A stretch of 64,000 nt of DNA from Afipia massiliensis (GCF_001006325.2 NZ_LBIA02000001.1:2915501-2979500), one strand, 5' to 3'; counted from the stretch's first letter, positions 9,601 to 17,454 are shown. Numbers and translations: made by a program. Notes: generated from the sequence alone by a model not told the origin.

Positions 9601-11823
9601 ATCGGCGAACGCGGTGGTGCGGCCGTCGATGGTGTCGGTGAAGGCGGTGGTGCGGTAGTCGATCGTTTCCTTGAACGCCGCGGTCTGGTTGCCGACCGCT
9701 TCGGTGAATTCCGCGGTGCGGGTGTCGAACGTTTTGGCGATCTCCGCGGTGTGGGTCGCCACGGTCTCGGTGAAGGTGGCGGCGCGGCTGTCAAAGATCC
9801 TGCCGAGTGCGTCGGTGTGGGTGTCGAGCTTCTCGGTGAACGCCACCGCGCGGTTGTCGATCGCGTCGGTGAAGGCGCTGGTGCGCGAATCCATCACCGA
9901 GGTGAAGGATGCAGCACGGCCGCTGACCGTCTCGCCGAAGGCGGCGGCGCGAGCGTCGAACGCTTCCTCAAGCGCCTTGGTGCGGCTGGTGACGGTTTCG
10001 TCGAGCGCGTTGACCTTGCCGAGCAGCGAGCTGTCGAGATTGTCGATGCGGGTTTCGACCGCCGACTTGAAGCCGTCGAGGCTCTGGTCGAGCTTGGCAT
10101 GAAGCTGGTCGCCATGGGAGGTGACACGGCCGTCGAAGGTATCGACATAAGTCTTGAGACTGTCGGCCAGGCCCTGGGTACGTTCGCCCATGCGTTCGAC
10201 GATCTCGCCGCCATAGGTCTTCACGGTACGATCGAACTCGGCGATGTGGCGGGTGATGAGGGCGCCCAGCGTGCCGCTGTCGCGCGCGAAGCGTTCCGCA
10301 AGTTCGTTGCCCTGTTCTTTCACGAGGCCGTCGAACAGGCCGATCTGGTTGCTCAGCGTCTCGTGGGCGCTTTCGGTCTGGCTCATGACCTTCGCCACCA
10401 GCGTGCTGATGGTGACGTCGAGCGCTTCGCTGGCCTTGTCGCCGCTGGTCAGCACGCGATCGGCCAGCCGGTTGCCGGCTTCGTCGATCTGCTCGGAGAG
10501 GGTGGCGCCGCGCGCGTCGAGTTCCGACAGCAGGGATTCGCTCGAGGTCTTCATCGAGTCGAAGATGCGCTCGGTGCGGTCGACGACGCTTCGCACGATA
10601 TCTTCCGAGCGCCCGGCGATGCCGTTGACGATTCCGGTCGAGCGCTCCTCGAACTCGCCGGTCATCTTGTCGAGGCGCTCGTTCAGCGAGTCGTGAACGC
10701 GGTCGGCAAGGTCCGCGAATTCCTCGTGGACGTGGCCGGTCTTGAAATTGAGGCTGGCGGTCAGCTTTTCGCTGGCGTCGAGTACGGCGGCGGCGGTCTG
10801 GGTGCTGGCTTCCTCGAGGCGGTCGAGCAGGTCGCCGCCGCGCTCGCCGAGCGCGATGATCATGTTGTCGCCGGCGCTGGAGAGCGCGCGGGTGATGTGT
10901 TCGCTGCGCTCCTCGAGTGCGCCGGTGATGCTGCTGGCCACTTCATCGACGCGCGATGCGATGGCGTCGCTGATCAGGGCGATGTCCTGGCGCAGATCGA
11001 TCTGCACGCCGGAAATGGCGTTGCGGACCTGTTCGGCCTGGCCGACGAGGTTGTCGCGCTGAACCGCGATGTCCTGGAGCAGGGCGCGGATGCGCACTTC
11101 GTTGTCGCTGTAGGCGCGCTCAAGCGAAGACACTTCGTTGGCAACGAGGGCTTCGAGTTCGCCGGCGCGCGCGATCGCGCGCTCGACGCCGTCGCCCATC
11201 GCGGCGACTTCGCGGCGGATCGCCTGACCCACGGTCACGATCGAGCCGTTGGCGACATGTTCGGGTTCGGAGAAACGAACGGCCATCTGCGCCATGGACT
11301 GCGCGATCATGCTCATTTCCTGGCTACGCCACGCCATGCTGGCGAGGAAGTAGAACAGCAGCAGCGGTGCGACGAGAACGGCGATGAGGCCGATCATGGC
11401 CAGAGCGCCGGCGCTGCCTAGGCCGGCGATCGATTCGAGCGCGGGCATAAACGCGAAGGCGAGGAATCCGACGCCTGCGATCCACAGGCCGGAGAACAGC
11501 GTGGCGACGGTGTAGGCGTTGCGGCGCGGGCGGCCCTTCTGGATCGCCTGGAGAATGGTGCCGATGGTCTCGCGGTCGTCGTTCGCGGGAAGGCGGTCGA
11601 AGGCGGGAGCGCCGAGATCGTCGGCCGGCTGGCGCAGGTCAGAGCCACGGTTGTCAGAACCACGGCTGTCAGTGCCGCGGGTGGCGGAGCCGAGCGAGTG
11701 TTCGTTGCGCAAGTGGTTATCCCGGCCGTTGTCGGTCTCAGGCAGGTCGCCGATGTTCAGAGCTTCCTGAATCGCCGAGAGAGCGACTTCGGTTGGATCC
11801 TTGACCTTCGGATTTTTTGCCAT
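6676..11823 (-). CDS. Giant coiled-coil polar growth protein (GPR/RgsE-like)
   Basis: This 1715-residue protein has a cytoplasmic N terminus, two membrane helices (about residues 100-165: TVATLFSGLWIAGVGFLAF and a second ending LLLFYFLASMAW), then an enormous helical region. From residue 214 to about 1192 the sequence follows an 11-residue repeat (units such as AFDTRTAAFAD and VSSEVSTELKT). A linker rich in Pro/Arg precedes a conserved C-terminal domain that includes YTPAGQKAFDEVSRKYRAD and ends LLAHAAGRLG. This architecture fits the Rhizobiales growth pole ring protein (GPR of Agrobacterium, RgsE of Sinorhizobium), an organiser of unipolar growth. ATG at 11823 begins MAKNPKVKDPTE. It is divergent from the Hpt gene. 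Family assignment is from memory of the architecture and C-terminal motif. Confidence 0.82.
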   Translation of the reverse strand: MAKNPKVKDPTEVALSAIQEALNIGDLPETDNGRDNHLRNEHSLGSATRGTDSRGSDNRGSDLRQPADDLGAPAFDRLPANDDRETIGTILQAIQKGRPRRNAYTVATLFSGLWIAGVGFLAFAFMPALESIAGLGSAGALAMIGLIAVLVAPLLLFYFLASMAWRSQEMSMIAQSMAQMAVRFSEPEHVANGSIVTVGQAIRREVAAMGDGVERAIARAGELEALVANEVSSLERAYSDNEVRIRALLQDIAVQRDNLVGQAEQVRNAISGVQIDLRQDIALISDAIASRVDEVASSITGALEERSEHITRALSSAGDNMIIALGERGGDLLDRLEEASTQTAAAVLDASEKLTASLNFKTGHVHEEFADLADRVHDSLNERLDKMTGEFEERSTGIVNGIAGRSEDIVRSVVDRTERIFDSMKTSSESLLSELDARGATLSEQIDEAGNRLADRVLTSGDKASEALDVTISTLVAKVMSQTESAHETLSNQIGLFDGLVKEQGNELAERFARDSGTLGALITRHIAEFDRTVKTYGGEIVERMGERTQGLADSLKTYVDTFDGRVTSHGDQLHAKLDQSLDGFKSAVETRIDNLDSSLLGKVNALDETVTSRTKALEEAFDARAAAFGETVSGRAASFTSVMDSRTSAFTDAIDNRAVAFTEKLDTHTDALGRIFDSRAATFTETVATHTAEIAKTFDTRTAEFTEAVGNQTAAFKETIDYRTTAFTDTIDGRTTAFADLIDARTVAITSRINNGAEAFTTVVDARTAAITEAFDTSTAAFADIVDARTNAVSDAFDTRTAAFADIVDTRTSSVVQTFDSRAAAFVAVVENRSATIADAMESRGAQVMSLMTSGVDDMANAVSVRVKDIQNNLEFNVSALASDISARVAQFENLLDTRVEAAANRVTTSGQHAAEAIGSRSDELSLTIKSRVEEAERILTGLMADTTATVQGGARAAQQSLLSLSSDVGNQLKAVSSEVSTELKTASSEVSTELKTVSNEVGSQLRGITGDVGTHLRDISGEVGSHLRSVSGDVGTSLKAVSSDLERSIQMAAREAENTLTVASTGATAQIKSASAEIERTIAVSTDRFGSTLTGKVEAITDGVREHTEQLAQLVDSKRSALVDAIGSKAAEISTTIGSAADSALKSIENHGGAFTVAMMNNSSDLARQINTASEIAIGAVSKSLKDIDQTSRAAIDQSRQVATSTINELQETSKILRTDTLALFERLREGNILLQEVLTGAHDNLNSLERTLVTRVAEFVSTMNDVTSRNGESTSTLEQQLGTFTAKTSGALENLNALSVQFENHGRALAEAATLLEKSNERAGDSVADRNAILESLISNIDLRTHDLDDRLSRFTNLLDDSLAAAETRARDIAQIVAQTAGSSSAEVSRQFEAVRMAVEDERRQTSEAMSELYDQGTREADNMFRQAADKFATIVHSMKQMASELHSELDATRAELRRGVLEVPQEAAESTAHMRKVIVDQIEALAELNRIVARHGKGLDVATGARGVREDELAIASTGGRQEAVSRPAPRPRDITSASSLPPPEFGPANPAPRRTEAPSVSPVGNGGNNDGWLSDLLNRSDSEDGTRGRAAPSAPRQSGNPLEALSLDIARLVERELAAEMWDRYQRGERKAFSKRLYTPAGQKAFDEVSRKYRADRNFKQTVDRYINEFERLLDEVSRDERGPAALRSHLVSETGLVYTLLAHAAGRLG

Positions 11824-12006
11824 GTGTCCCGCACGCCTTTATTTTTTACGCATCCGCAGTGGCATCACGGCAGAGGCCGCGCGCCTTCGAATGTTCCCCG
11901 ATACCGTCGGCCGAAACGAAAGTTACGTCGCCGATTTGTCCCGCCGGTTGTCCCGCACTTCCGCAAACATCCTATTGGCTCGGTCGGTCGAATGAAATGG
12001 CAGGAG

Positions 12007-12054
12007 TTAATAGATTTTTAATCATCGTTAACGGCGCAAGGGTTAACACTTTAA
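12007..12054. promoter_or_regulatory. Cluster of CtrA-like boxes
   Basis: TTAA occurs at 12007, 12018, 12028, 12043 and 12051. The first pair is spaced exactly seven bases apart (TTAA-TAGATTT-TTAA), the CtrA full-site spacing, and two of the others lie inside GTTAAC. The motif is symmetric, so it could serve the coiled-coil gene, the Hpt gene or both. Binding by CtrA is inferred. Confidence 0.5.
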
Positions 12055-12146
12055 GAAATCAACAGTTTTCAAAAGCACTTTGGTATTTCTAGGCGGCGGC
12101 ACGGCGAAAACATGGCTAAATGATGGCGAATAGCTGATACATTTCG

Positions 12147-12154
12147 TTAACCAT
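12147..12154 (+). promoter_or_regulatory. CtrA-like half site TTAACCAT
   Basis: The octamer TTAACCAT lies 67 bases before the Hpt gene. The same octamer occurs upstream of fliX and fliL and inside the boxes before flgB and the second flagellin. Confidence 0.4.
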
Positions 12155-12220
12155 TGGTGTGATTGCTTGAGGGTGTTTTCCGCCGGTTGATCCGGCACCG
12201 TCAGCAATCCCGGATGGATC

Positions 12221-12598
12221 ATGTCACTCAATTTGGAGCGGTTGAACTGGATGCCGTCGCCACCGCTCGTTCCGGAAGACTCCGCCATCGATGTCCAGCA
12301 TCTCGGGCGCATGACGCTCGGCGAAGCCGCGCTTGAGGCCGAAGTTCTCGCGCTTTTCTCGGCCCAGAGCGGGGAGCTCGTCACCCGGCTCAAAGCCATC
12401 CCGCCCGACGCCGCCGCACTGGCGCATACGCTGAAGGGGTCCGCACGCGCCATCGGCGCTTTCCGGGTCGCGGAAGCCGCTCTCGGTGTCGAAGCGGCCA
12501 TGAAGAACAATGGCGACATCGCAGGCGCGATTGCCCTGCTGCAGCAGACCGTCGAGGAAGCCCGGGCCACCATCGGACGAATGCTGAACCGGTCCTGA
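12221..12598 (+). CDS. Hpt (histidine phosphotransfer) domain protein
   Basis: The 125-residue protein is a single Hpt four-helix domain. The motif HTLKGSARAIGA places the phospho-accepting histidine at residue 69. Such proteins pass phosphate between hybrid kinases and response regulators in the cytoplasm. There is no fused kinase or receiver. It is divergent from the giant polar coiled-coil gene with CtrA-like boxes between them, which suggests a role in cell-cycle or polarity signalling; that link is inferred. It is too short to be the dimeric phosphotransferase ChpT. Confidence 0.85.
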   Translation: MSLNLERLNWMPSPPLVPEDSAIDVQHLGRMTLGEAALEAEVLALFSAQSGELVTRLKAIPPDAAALAHTLKGSARAIGAFRVAEAALGVEAAMKNNGDIAGAIALLQQTVEEARATIGRMLNRS

Positions 12599-12702
12599 TT
12601 GGGCCTTTTCTCGCACCGCTTTTATCCCGCGAGTGCTGGCATCCCTTGGATTGACCCGTTATAGGACTGCTCAATCTGAATTATCCGGGCAGCACCACAA
12701 TC

Positions 12703-13023
12703 ATGGTCAAAATCAACTTCACCGATCACACAGGCACAACCCGTTCCGTGGACGTGGAGGCCGGCGCGACCGTTATGGAAGCGGCGATCCGCAACGCCAT
12801 TCCCGGAATCGAGGCTGAGTGCGGTGGCGCGTGCGCCTGCGCGACCTGCCATGTGTATGTCGATGAAGCCTGGCGTGAGAAGGTCGGCTCGCCGACTCCG
12901 ATGGAAGAGGACATGCTCGACTTCGGTTACGACGTGCGGCCGAATTCGCGCCTGTCATGCCAGATCAAGGTCACGGACGATCTCGAAGGCCTCACGCTGA
13001 CAACGCCGGAACGTCAGGCGTAA
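12703..13023 (+). CDS. 2Fe-2S ferredoxin (putidaredoxin/adrenodoxin type)
   Basis: The 106-residue protein has the vertebrate/putidaredoxin-type cluster pattern Cys40-x5-Cys46-x2-Cys49 ... Cys86, with an additional Cys44 (CGGACACATC). The C terminus has the usual RLSCQIKV segment. Such ferredoxins carry electrons to cytochromes P450 or Fe-S assembly. No P450 or isc gene is adjacent. A soluble ferredoxin-NADP reductase is encoded 5 kb away and might be a partner, but that is speculative. Confidence 0.93.
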   Translation: MVKINFTDHTGTTRSVDVEAGATVMEAAIRNAIPGIEAECGGACACATCHVYVDEAWREKVGSPTPMEEDMLDFGYDVRPNSRLSCQIKVTDDLEGLTLTTPERQA

Positions 13024-13128
13024 GCACGGCCACGCGCGATGCCGCATCGGCAAAGTGAAATTTCTACGTGATGAAAAGAAGCGCTGAAATACGAGAGCAG
13101 TAATTCTTACGTCATGAAAGCCGACGCG

Positions 13129-13155
13129 AAGCCCCGCCTGTATGCGGGGCTTTTT
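13129..13155 (+). terminator. Rho-independent terminator after the ferredoxin gene
   Basis: GCCCCGC (13131-13137) pairs with GCGGGGC (13144-13150) across a six-base loop, flanked by AA and a run of five T. It lies about 105 bases after the ferredoxin stop. Confidence 0.85.
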
Positions 13156-13159
13156 GATG

Positions 13160-13250
13160 TGTGGGCTCCATGTGGCAGATCGGCGCGCGCCCGTCTTCTC
13201 ATTGCGCGCAGACGCACAATTCAAATGCGGGAAGGTTAAATTTTTCAGGC
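13160..13250. repeat. Degenerate direct repeat flanking the autotransporter gene, copy 1
   Basis: This sequence shares GTCTTCTCA, GCGCA-ACG and GGGA-G-TT-AAT-TT blocks, in the same order and nearly the same spacing, with 15334-15424. About two thirds of positions match over roughly 50 ungapped bases. Copy 1 is just beyond the 3' end of the autotransporter gene; copy 2 is its leader. Confidence 0.5.
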
Positions 13251-13277
13251 AGTGGCGGGCGACCGCCGCCTGTGCGC

Positions 13278-15314
13278 TCAGAACATCTGACTGACACCGA
13301 GGCGGGAGACGTAGGTGACCACCTGACCGGGCGTGAGCGACGCCGTGACGGATGCGGTGACCGCGCCGTTGTTCCACACCGGCAGGCGCACGCCGCCGCC
13401 GACCTCGGCCCAGTCCTTCGCGGACGAGAGACCCGGCGCGGTCAAGGCAAATGCATCGACCAGCGTTCCGGTGATATTCGCGCCCTTGCCGCCGTCGAGG
13501 CGATGACCCCACGCGAACGTGCCCCACACCCAACCGTTCGGCGCGAAGGTGTAACGCGCGTCACCGCCGACACGCGACGTGTGCGACGTCGAGATGAAAT
13601 CGTCGAAGTTCGCCGCGAAAACGCCGCTGGTTTCGGAATAGCTGTGAAATCGCGTCTCGGCGAAGGTGTAGGAGGCGAACGGCGTCACGGTCACCTGCGG
13701 CATCACCGCGAAACCCCAGCCGATGCGTGCCGTCGCGCCGTAGCCGTTGCCCGACGTCGATCCGCTCGATGTCGTGGGCGTGATGCCGTTGAGATAGCCA
13801 CGGGTGATGTCGCCCTTGAGGTTGATCAGGCTGCCGCCGACAAGCCATTGAAAACCAATATCCGGCACGCGCGCGACGAACGCGCCGACTGCGCCGCCGG
13901 ACATCTTGGCGTTGCCGTTGTAGATCATGTCGGTCTTCACATAATTTGCCGAAGCAGAAAATCCGGCGACGAGACCGAACGGCAGATCGGCGGTGAGGCC
14001 GAGCGTGCCCGATGCAATCGGGTCGCTGTCATAGGCACCATAACCGAAGACGGAGTAGGGCGTGCTGCGGCTGCCCTGCGATCGCATCGCCTGTGTGGCG
14101 TATTCCTGCATCGTGCCGAGCGTACCGCCGATTGCGGCGTTTGCCGTCTGGCCGACGGCGGACTGTCCGGCAAATGATCGCATAACGTCTTCCGCAGTCA
14201 CCAGTCCCTGGCAGAGTGCCGATTCGCAGCGGGCGATAAAATACTGGTTTACATTGGACGCATCGGGCCCGTAGCCGACGATGATTTTACCATTGTCGGA
14301 AACGCCAGTCGCGGCCCGCAAGCTCATGCCGCCCGTGCGGACGCCGCCGGCGCCCAGCAAGCTGCTGAGTGCCTGCATGCCGCCGGTCCGGGTCCAGCGC
14401 ATGGCGACGTTCAAACCATTCGTGGTATTGGCTTCACCCACGATCACCGAACCGTCGGCATTCACGGCATTGGGCGTGGAATAGTTGCCGCCCGCGATGC
14501 TGCCGAGGTTCTCCATGCCCCCGCTATGGGTCCAGCGGAAAACGCTACGGGTAACCGAGCTATCGTTGCTGAACCCAACGATCGTGGAGCCGTCGCGGCT
14601 GATGGCATTGGCTGTGCTTTGCGTGCCACCCGCGAACGTGCCGAGACCGACCCAGCCGCCGCCTTGTGTCCAATACGCAGCCTGACTGCTCAAAGCCGCC
14701 GTCGACATGACGGTTCCGACCACCGTCTGCCCGTCACCCGAAACGCCGTATGCGATGCTGCCGTCGTAGCCCGCCAGGAAGCCCAGTCCCACCATGCCGG
14801 TCGCCTGCGTCCAGCGGAAAGCCTGAGCTACCGGCCCGATTGCAAGGCCGACTGCAACCGACCCATCGCTGCTCACGCCACGCCCGAAGCTGAGGGTGTA
14901 GCCATCCAGCGAGCCGCCAGGAGCAAACGCGGCTCCGCTGTGGAGATCGGTGATGACGGTGCCACCCGCGGTCCACATAACGGCGTGCTGGCTCGCTGCG
15001 ACCGCTGTCCCGACAATCACGGAGCCGTCAATGTTCACCGCGGAAGGTGTTGCCTGATTTCCAAGGCCCGGCAGTGTAAGCAGTGCTCCATTGGTCTCCA
15101 GAAGCGGGAGGGACGGCTGCAATCCGTCTCGACTGTCCCTGACGGTGACCTTGCCGTTGCCGCTGATGAAGATAAGCGGCGAGGTGAGGCCCGGCGGCGG
15201 GAACAACACATCAAACCCGTCGGCCGCTTGAACCGCTGGCGCAGCGGCGAGTGTCGTGCTTGCGAAAAGCGCCGCGCGCCACAGCCCGCGCGTCGATAGT
15301 CCAGCCCCGGTCAT
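13278..15314 (-). CDS. Autotransporter with HAF repeats and C-terminal outer-membrane beta barrel
   Basis: The 678-residue protein begins with a signal peptide (MTGAGLSTRGLWRAALFAS..., cleavage near VQAADG). Residues about 60-370 carry repeats of the HAF type, for example GLGFLAGYDGSIAYGVSGDG and LGSIAGGNYSTPNAVNADGS. The last 270 residues form an autotransporter beta domain ending in phenylalanine (SQMF). The passenger is thus exposed at the cell surface. ATG at 15314 is chosen because GGGGGAC lies just upstream; a TTG at 15329 is poorer. Two AraC-type regulator genes lie upstream on the same strand and could control it. Ligand or adhesion role is unknown. Confidence 0.87.
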   Translation of the reverse strand: MTGAGLSTRGLWRAALFASTTLAAAPAVQAADGFDVLFPPPGLTSPLIFISGNGKVTVRDSRDGLQPSLPLLETNGALLTLPGLGNQATPSAVNIDGSVIVGTAVAASQHAVMWTAGGTVITDLHSGAAFAPGGSLDGYTLSFGRGVSSDGSVAVGLAIGPVAQAFRWTQATGMVGLGFLAGYDGSIAYGVSGDGQTVVGTVMSTAALSSQAAYWTQGGGWVGLGTFAGGTQSTANAISRDGSTIVGFSNDSSVTRSVFRWTHSGGMENLGSIAGGNYSTPNAVNADGSVIVGEANTTNGLNVAMRWTRTGGMQALSSLLGAGGVRTGGMSLRAATGVSDNGKIIVGYGPDASNVNQYFIARCESALCQGLVTAEDVMRSFAGQSAVGQTANAAIGGTLGTMQEYATQAMRSQGSRSTPYSVFGYGAYDSDPIASGTLGLTADLPFGLVAGFSASANYVKTDMIYNGNAKMSGGAVGAFVARVPDIGFQWLVGGSLINLKGDITRGYLNGITPTTSSGSTSGNGYGATARIGWGFAVMPQVTVTPFASYTFAETRFHSYSETSGVFAANFDDFISTSHTSRVGGDARYTFAPNGWVWGTFAWGHRLDGGKGANITGTLVDAFALTAPGLSSAKDWAEVGGGVRLPVWNNGAVTASVTASLTPGQVVTYVSRLGVSQMF

Positions 15315-15333
15315 CCGATTGTCCCCCAAAGAT

Positions 15334-15424
15334 CAGGGCTATCAGGTGGGAAACCAGCCGTCTTCTCACTCTGCGCAAACGGCGTACCCAAGTAAGGGAC
15401 GATTGAATCTTCTCAATCCTGTGG
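15334..15424. repeat. Degenerate direct repeat flanking the autotransporter gene, copy 2
   Basis: This is the leader region of the autotransporter gene and the partner of the copy at 13160-13250. A GC hairpin (TGTGGC/GCCACA) lies at its outer end, directly after the AraC gene stop. Confidence 0.5.
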
Positions 15425-15442
15425 CGCCGGGGCCACAAGGGC

Positions 15443-16399
15443 TCACGCGTTGAGGGAGGCCATCCGCACATCGCCCGGGGTCATGCCGAAGCTCGCGCGA
15501 AACACGCGATAGAATGTCGCGATGCTGTCGAAGCCGCAGGCATAGGCGATCTCGGCGACCGAACGCGCCGGCATGGTTTGGAGCTGCCGCCGCGCTTCTT
15601 CCAGACGCATCGCCGTCAGTGTGCGCGCGAACGACAGGCCGGTGGGCTCGAACAGCACATGGACCTGCCGAAGTGAAATAGCGATCTCTGCCGCGACCGT
15701 TGCTGGCGACAAATCCGGGCGATGGAGATTGCGCTTCATGATTGCGCGCGCCGCGTGAAGATATCCTGCGCGCAGTGCCGCGCGGCTTTCGGGTAATCCT
15801 GTCGCGAGGCGTCCGCGCGCCAGCAGGGCCAGCCGCGCGATGTGTTCGATGTCTGCTGTCGGCGCGGCGGTGTGTTGCTGCCGCTCGCTCAATGCCGTGA
15901 ACATTGCCGCGATCAGCCGGGTCAGCCTTGCCTCCCGGCCGAGCGCCTCAGGGAGGAGGTCACGCGCGCGGGCGTCAAGCGCGATGTCGCCGGTGAGCGG
16001 AATCTTCAGCGCGCGGAAATGAAAGCCGTCGGACCGTTCCGGCGTCGCCGCGAACGGCAAATCCGAATGGCTGACGGTGACGTCGCCTTCGCGAACGCGA
16101 TGAACCCGGTCCCGTCCGGTATTCATGTGACCGGGTCCGCGTATCTGCAATCCGATGCTCAGGCTGTCGCCTGCCACGCGCGCAATATCGGAAGGCGTGC
16201 GGCTGACGCGGTAGGACGAGGCGGACATTTCGGCGAGGGTGGCGTTGCCGATCGTGACGGCCGAAAAGCGGCCGTGGAAATCCGCGCGACGCTCGCGCTC
16301 CAGTTCGATGGTGACACCGAACAGGCTTTTGCCGCGCACCTCGCACCAATGGTCGAAGCGGTCCTGCGGACGCAGGTCGTCGGTGGAGAAGCTGATCAT
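15443..16399 (-). CDS. AraC-family transcriptional regulator (paralogue 1)
   Basis: The 318-residue protein has an N-terminal AraC-binding-like (cupin) domain starting MISFSTDDLRPQDRFDHWCE. The C-terminal double helix-turn-helix (about residues 215-315) has the ISLRQVHVLFEPTGLSF recognition region and the family signature ACGFDSIATFYRVFRASFGM. It is a DNA-binding regulator responding to an unknown small ligand. It is clearly paralogous to the gene just upstream and lies before the autotransporter gene on the same strand, its most obvious target. Confidence 0.9.
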   Translation of the reverse strand: MISFSTDDLRPQDRFDHWCEVRGKSLFGVTIELERERRADFHGRFSAVTIGNATLAEMSASSYRVSRTPSDIARVAGDSLSIGLQIRGPGHMNTGRDRVHRVREGDVTVSHSDLPFAATPERSDGFHFRALKIPLTGDIALDARARDLLPEALGREARLTRLIAAMFTALSERQQHTAAPTADIEHIARLALLARGRLATGLPESRAALRAGYLHAARAIMKRNLHRPDLSPATVAAEIAISLRQVHVLFEPTGLSFARTLTAMRLEEARRQLQTMPARSVAEIAYACGFDSIATFYRVFRASFGMTPGDVRMASLNA

Positions 16400-16491
16400 G
16401 CGTGCCGCGTGGTGGAGGCTGGAGCCGATTCAGAATGGCAAGACGGCAAGGAATTGTCCAATGACAACGGCAGCCGGGCGATGTGACAGGG

Positions 16492-17454
16492 TCATCGGTA
16501 ATCCGCGGCGGCCTTGATGTCGCGGGGCGTCATGCCATAGGCCGCCCGGAATACGCGATAGAAGGTCGACAGGCTGTCGAAGCCGCATGCAAGGGCAACG
16601 TCTGTTACTGCAAGCGCCGGCGCCGATCGCAGCAGCCGGCAGGCCTCCGCAAGCCGCATTGCCATCAAGGTGCGCGAGAAGCTGGTGCCCGTCGGCTCGA
16701 ACAGGATGTGCAATTGCCGCACGGAAATCCCGAGCGTGCCGGCCACGTAGTCCGGTGACAGCTTCGGGTGGTGCATGTCGCGCGCGAGGATGTTGCGGGC
16801 CGCCTGCAGGAAACCGAATCGCAGCGCGGCGCGGCTGTCCTGCGATCCCGCCAGGACGGAGCCGCGCGCCAGCAGCGCCAGTTGTGCGAGATGACCGACG
16901 GCAAGATTGCAATCGGCTTCGGGATTTTGAGTGGTGTCCGCCACCAGCGCCGCGAACGACGCCGAGATCAGCAATGTCAGGCGCGGGTCGTCGCGCAGGA
17001 GCGCGGGCGCCAGATTGAGCGATGGGAATGCAGGCGCAGCGCGGCCGGCCAGCGGGATTTTCAGGATGCGCAGATCGAAGCCATGGGCCGTGATCGGCCG
17101 GGTCAGGTAAGGCAGATCCGAATGACTGATGGCGAACTCGCCGGCCCGCACCACGAATTCGCCGCCGGCGTGACTGTTGAACCAGCTTGCGCCGCCGGTC
17201 TGCTGATAGATGCAAAGACTGTCGCTCGAGGCGCGGGAAATATCGCTGGCGGTGCGCGACACCTTGTAGGGCGACGCCTGCATCTGGCTCAGGATCGCGC
17301 CGCCGGCGGGGCGGGCCGAGAACTGCCCCCGGAAGTGCTGGCGCTCTTCCTGCTTCAGCGAGATCGTCACGCCAAACAGATTGCGGGCGCGCACCTCGCA
17401 CCAGTAATCGAAGCGCTCGTGTGGACGCAGGTCGTCGGTCGAGAAGGTGAGCAT
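16492..17454 (-). CDS. AraC-family transcriptional regulator (paralogue 2)
   Basis: The 320-residue protein starts at the ATG at 17454 (MLTFSTDDLRPHERFDYWCE); an upstream in-frame ATG would add a non-homologous 24-residue leader. The C-terminal AraC/XylS domain includes ACGFDSLSTFYRVFRAAYGM. Roughly half of the residues match paralogue 1 along the whole length, including the ligand domain, so the pair arose by tandem duplication. Only 92 bases separate the two genes, so they may form one transcript. Confidence 0.9.
   Translation of the reverse strand: MLTFSTDDLRPHERFDYWCEVRARNLFGVTISLKQEERQHFRGQFSARPAGGAILSQMQASPYKVSRTASDISRASSDSLCIYQQTGGASWFNSHAGGEFVVRAGEFAISHSDLPYLTRPITAHGFDLRILKIPLAGRAAPAFPSLNLAPALLRDDPRLTLLISASFAALVADTTQNPEADCNLAVGHLAQLALLARGSVLAGSQDSRAALRFGFLQAARNILARDMHHPKLSPDYVAGTLGISVRQLHILFEPTGTSFSRTLMAMRLAEACRLLRSAPALAVTDVALACGFDSLSTFYRVFRAAYGMTPRDIKAAADYR

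Larger units (their letters stand above)
11824..12220. other. 397-bp divergent regulatory region between the coiled-coil gene and the Hpt gene
   Basis: No gene is seen. The stretch 12000-12160 is much more AT-rich than its surroundings and holds six TTAA tetramers, including one TTAA-N7-TTAA and one TTAACCAT, described separately. Promoters for both divergent genes must lie here. Confidence 0.6.

Noticed and set aside
9007-9996. 33-base periodicity resembling a repeat array
   Set aside because: The period is that of an 11-residue protein repeat on the minus strand. Units diverge and there are no spacers, so it is not a CRISPR array.
9751-11421. A 556-codon plus-strand frame opposite the coiled-coil gene
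   Set aside because: It mirrors the repetitive codons of the coiled-coil protein; no ribosome site or family features. The same holds for the frame at 6661-7950.
12221-12598. The Hpt protein as ChpT, the partner of CckA
   Set aside because: ChpT is a larger dimeric protein with a degenerate kinase domain. This is a simple 125-residue Hpt domain.
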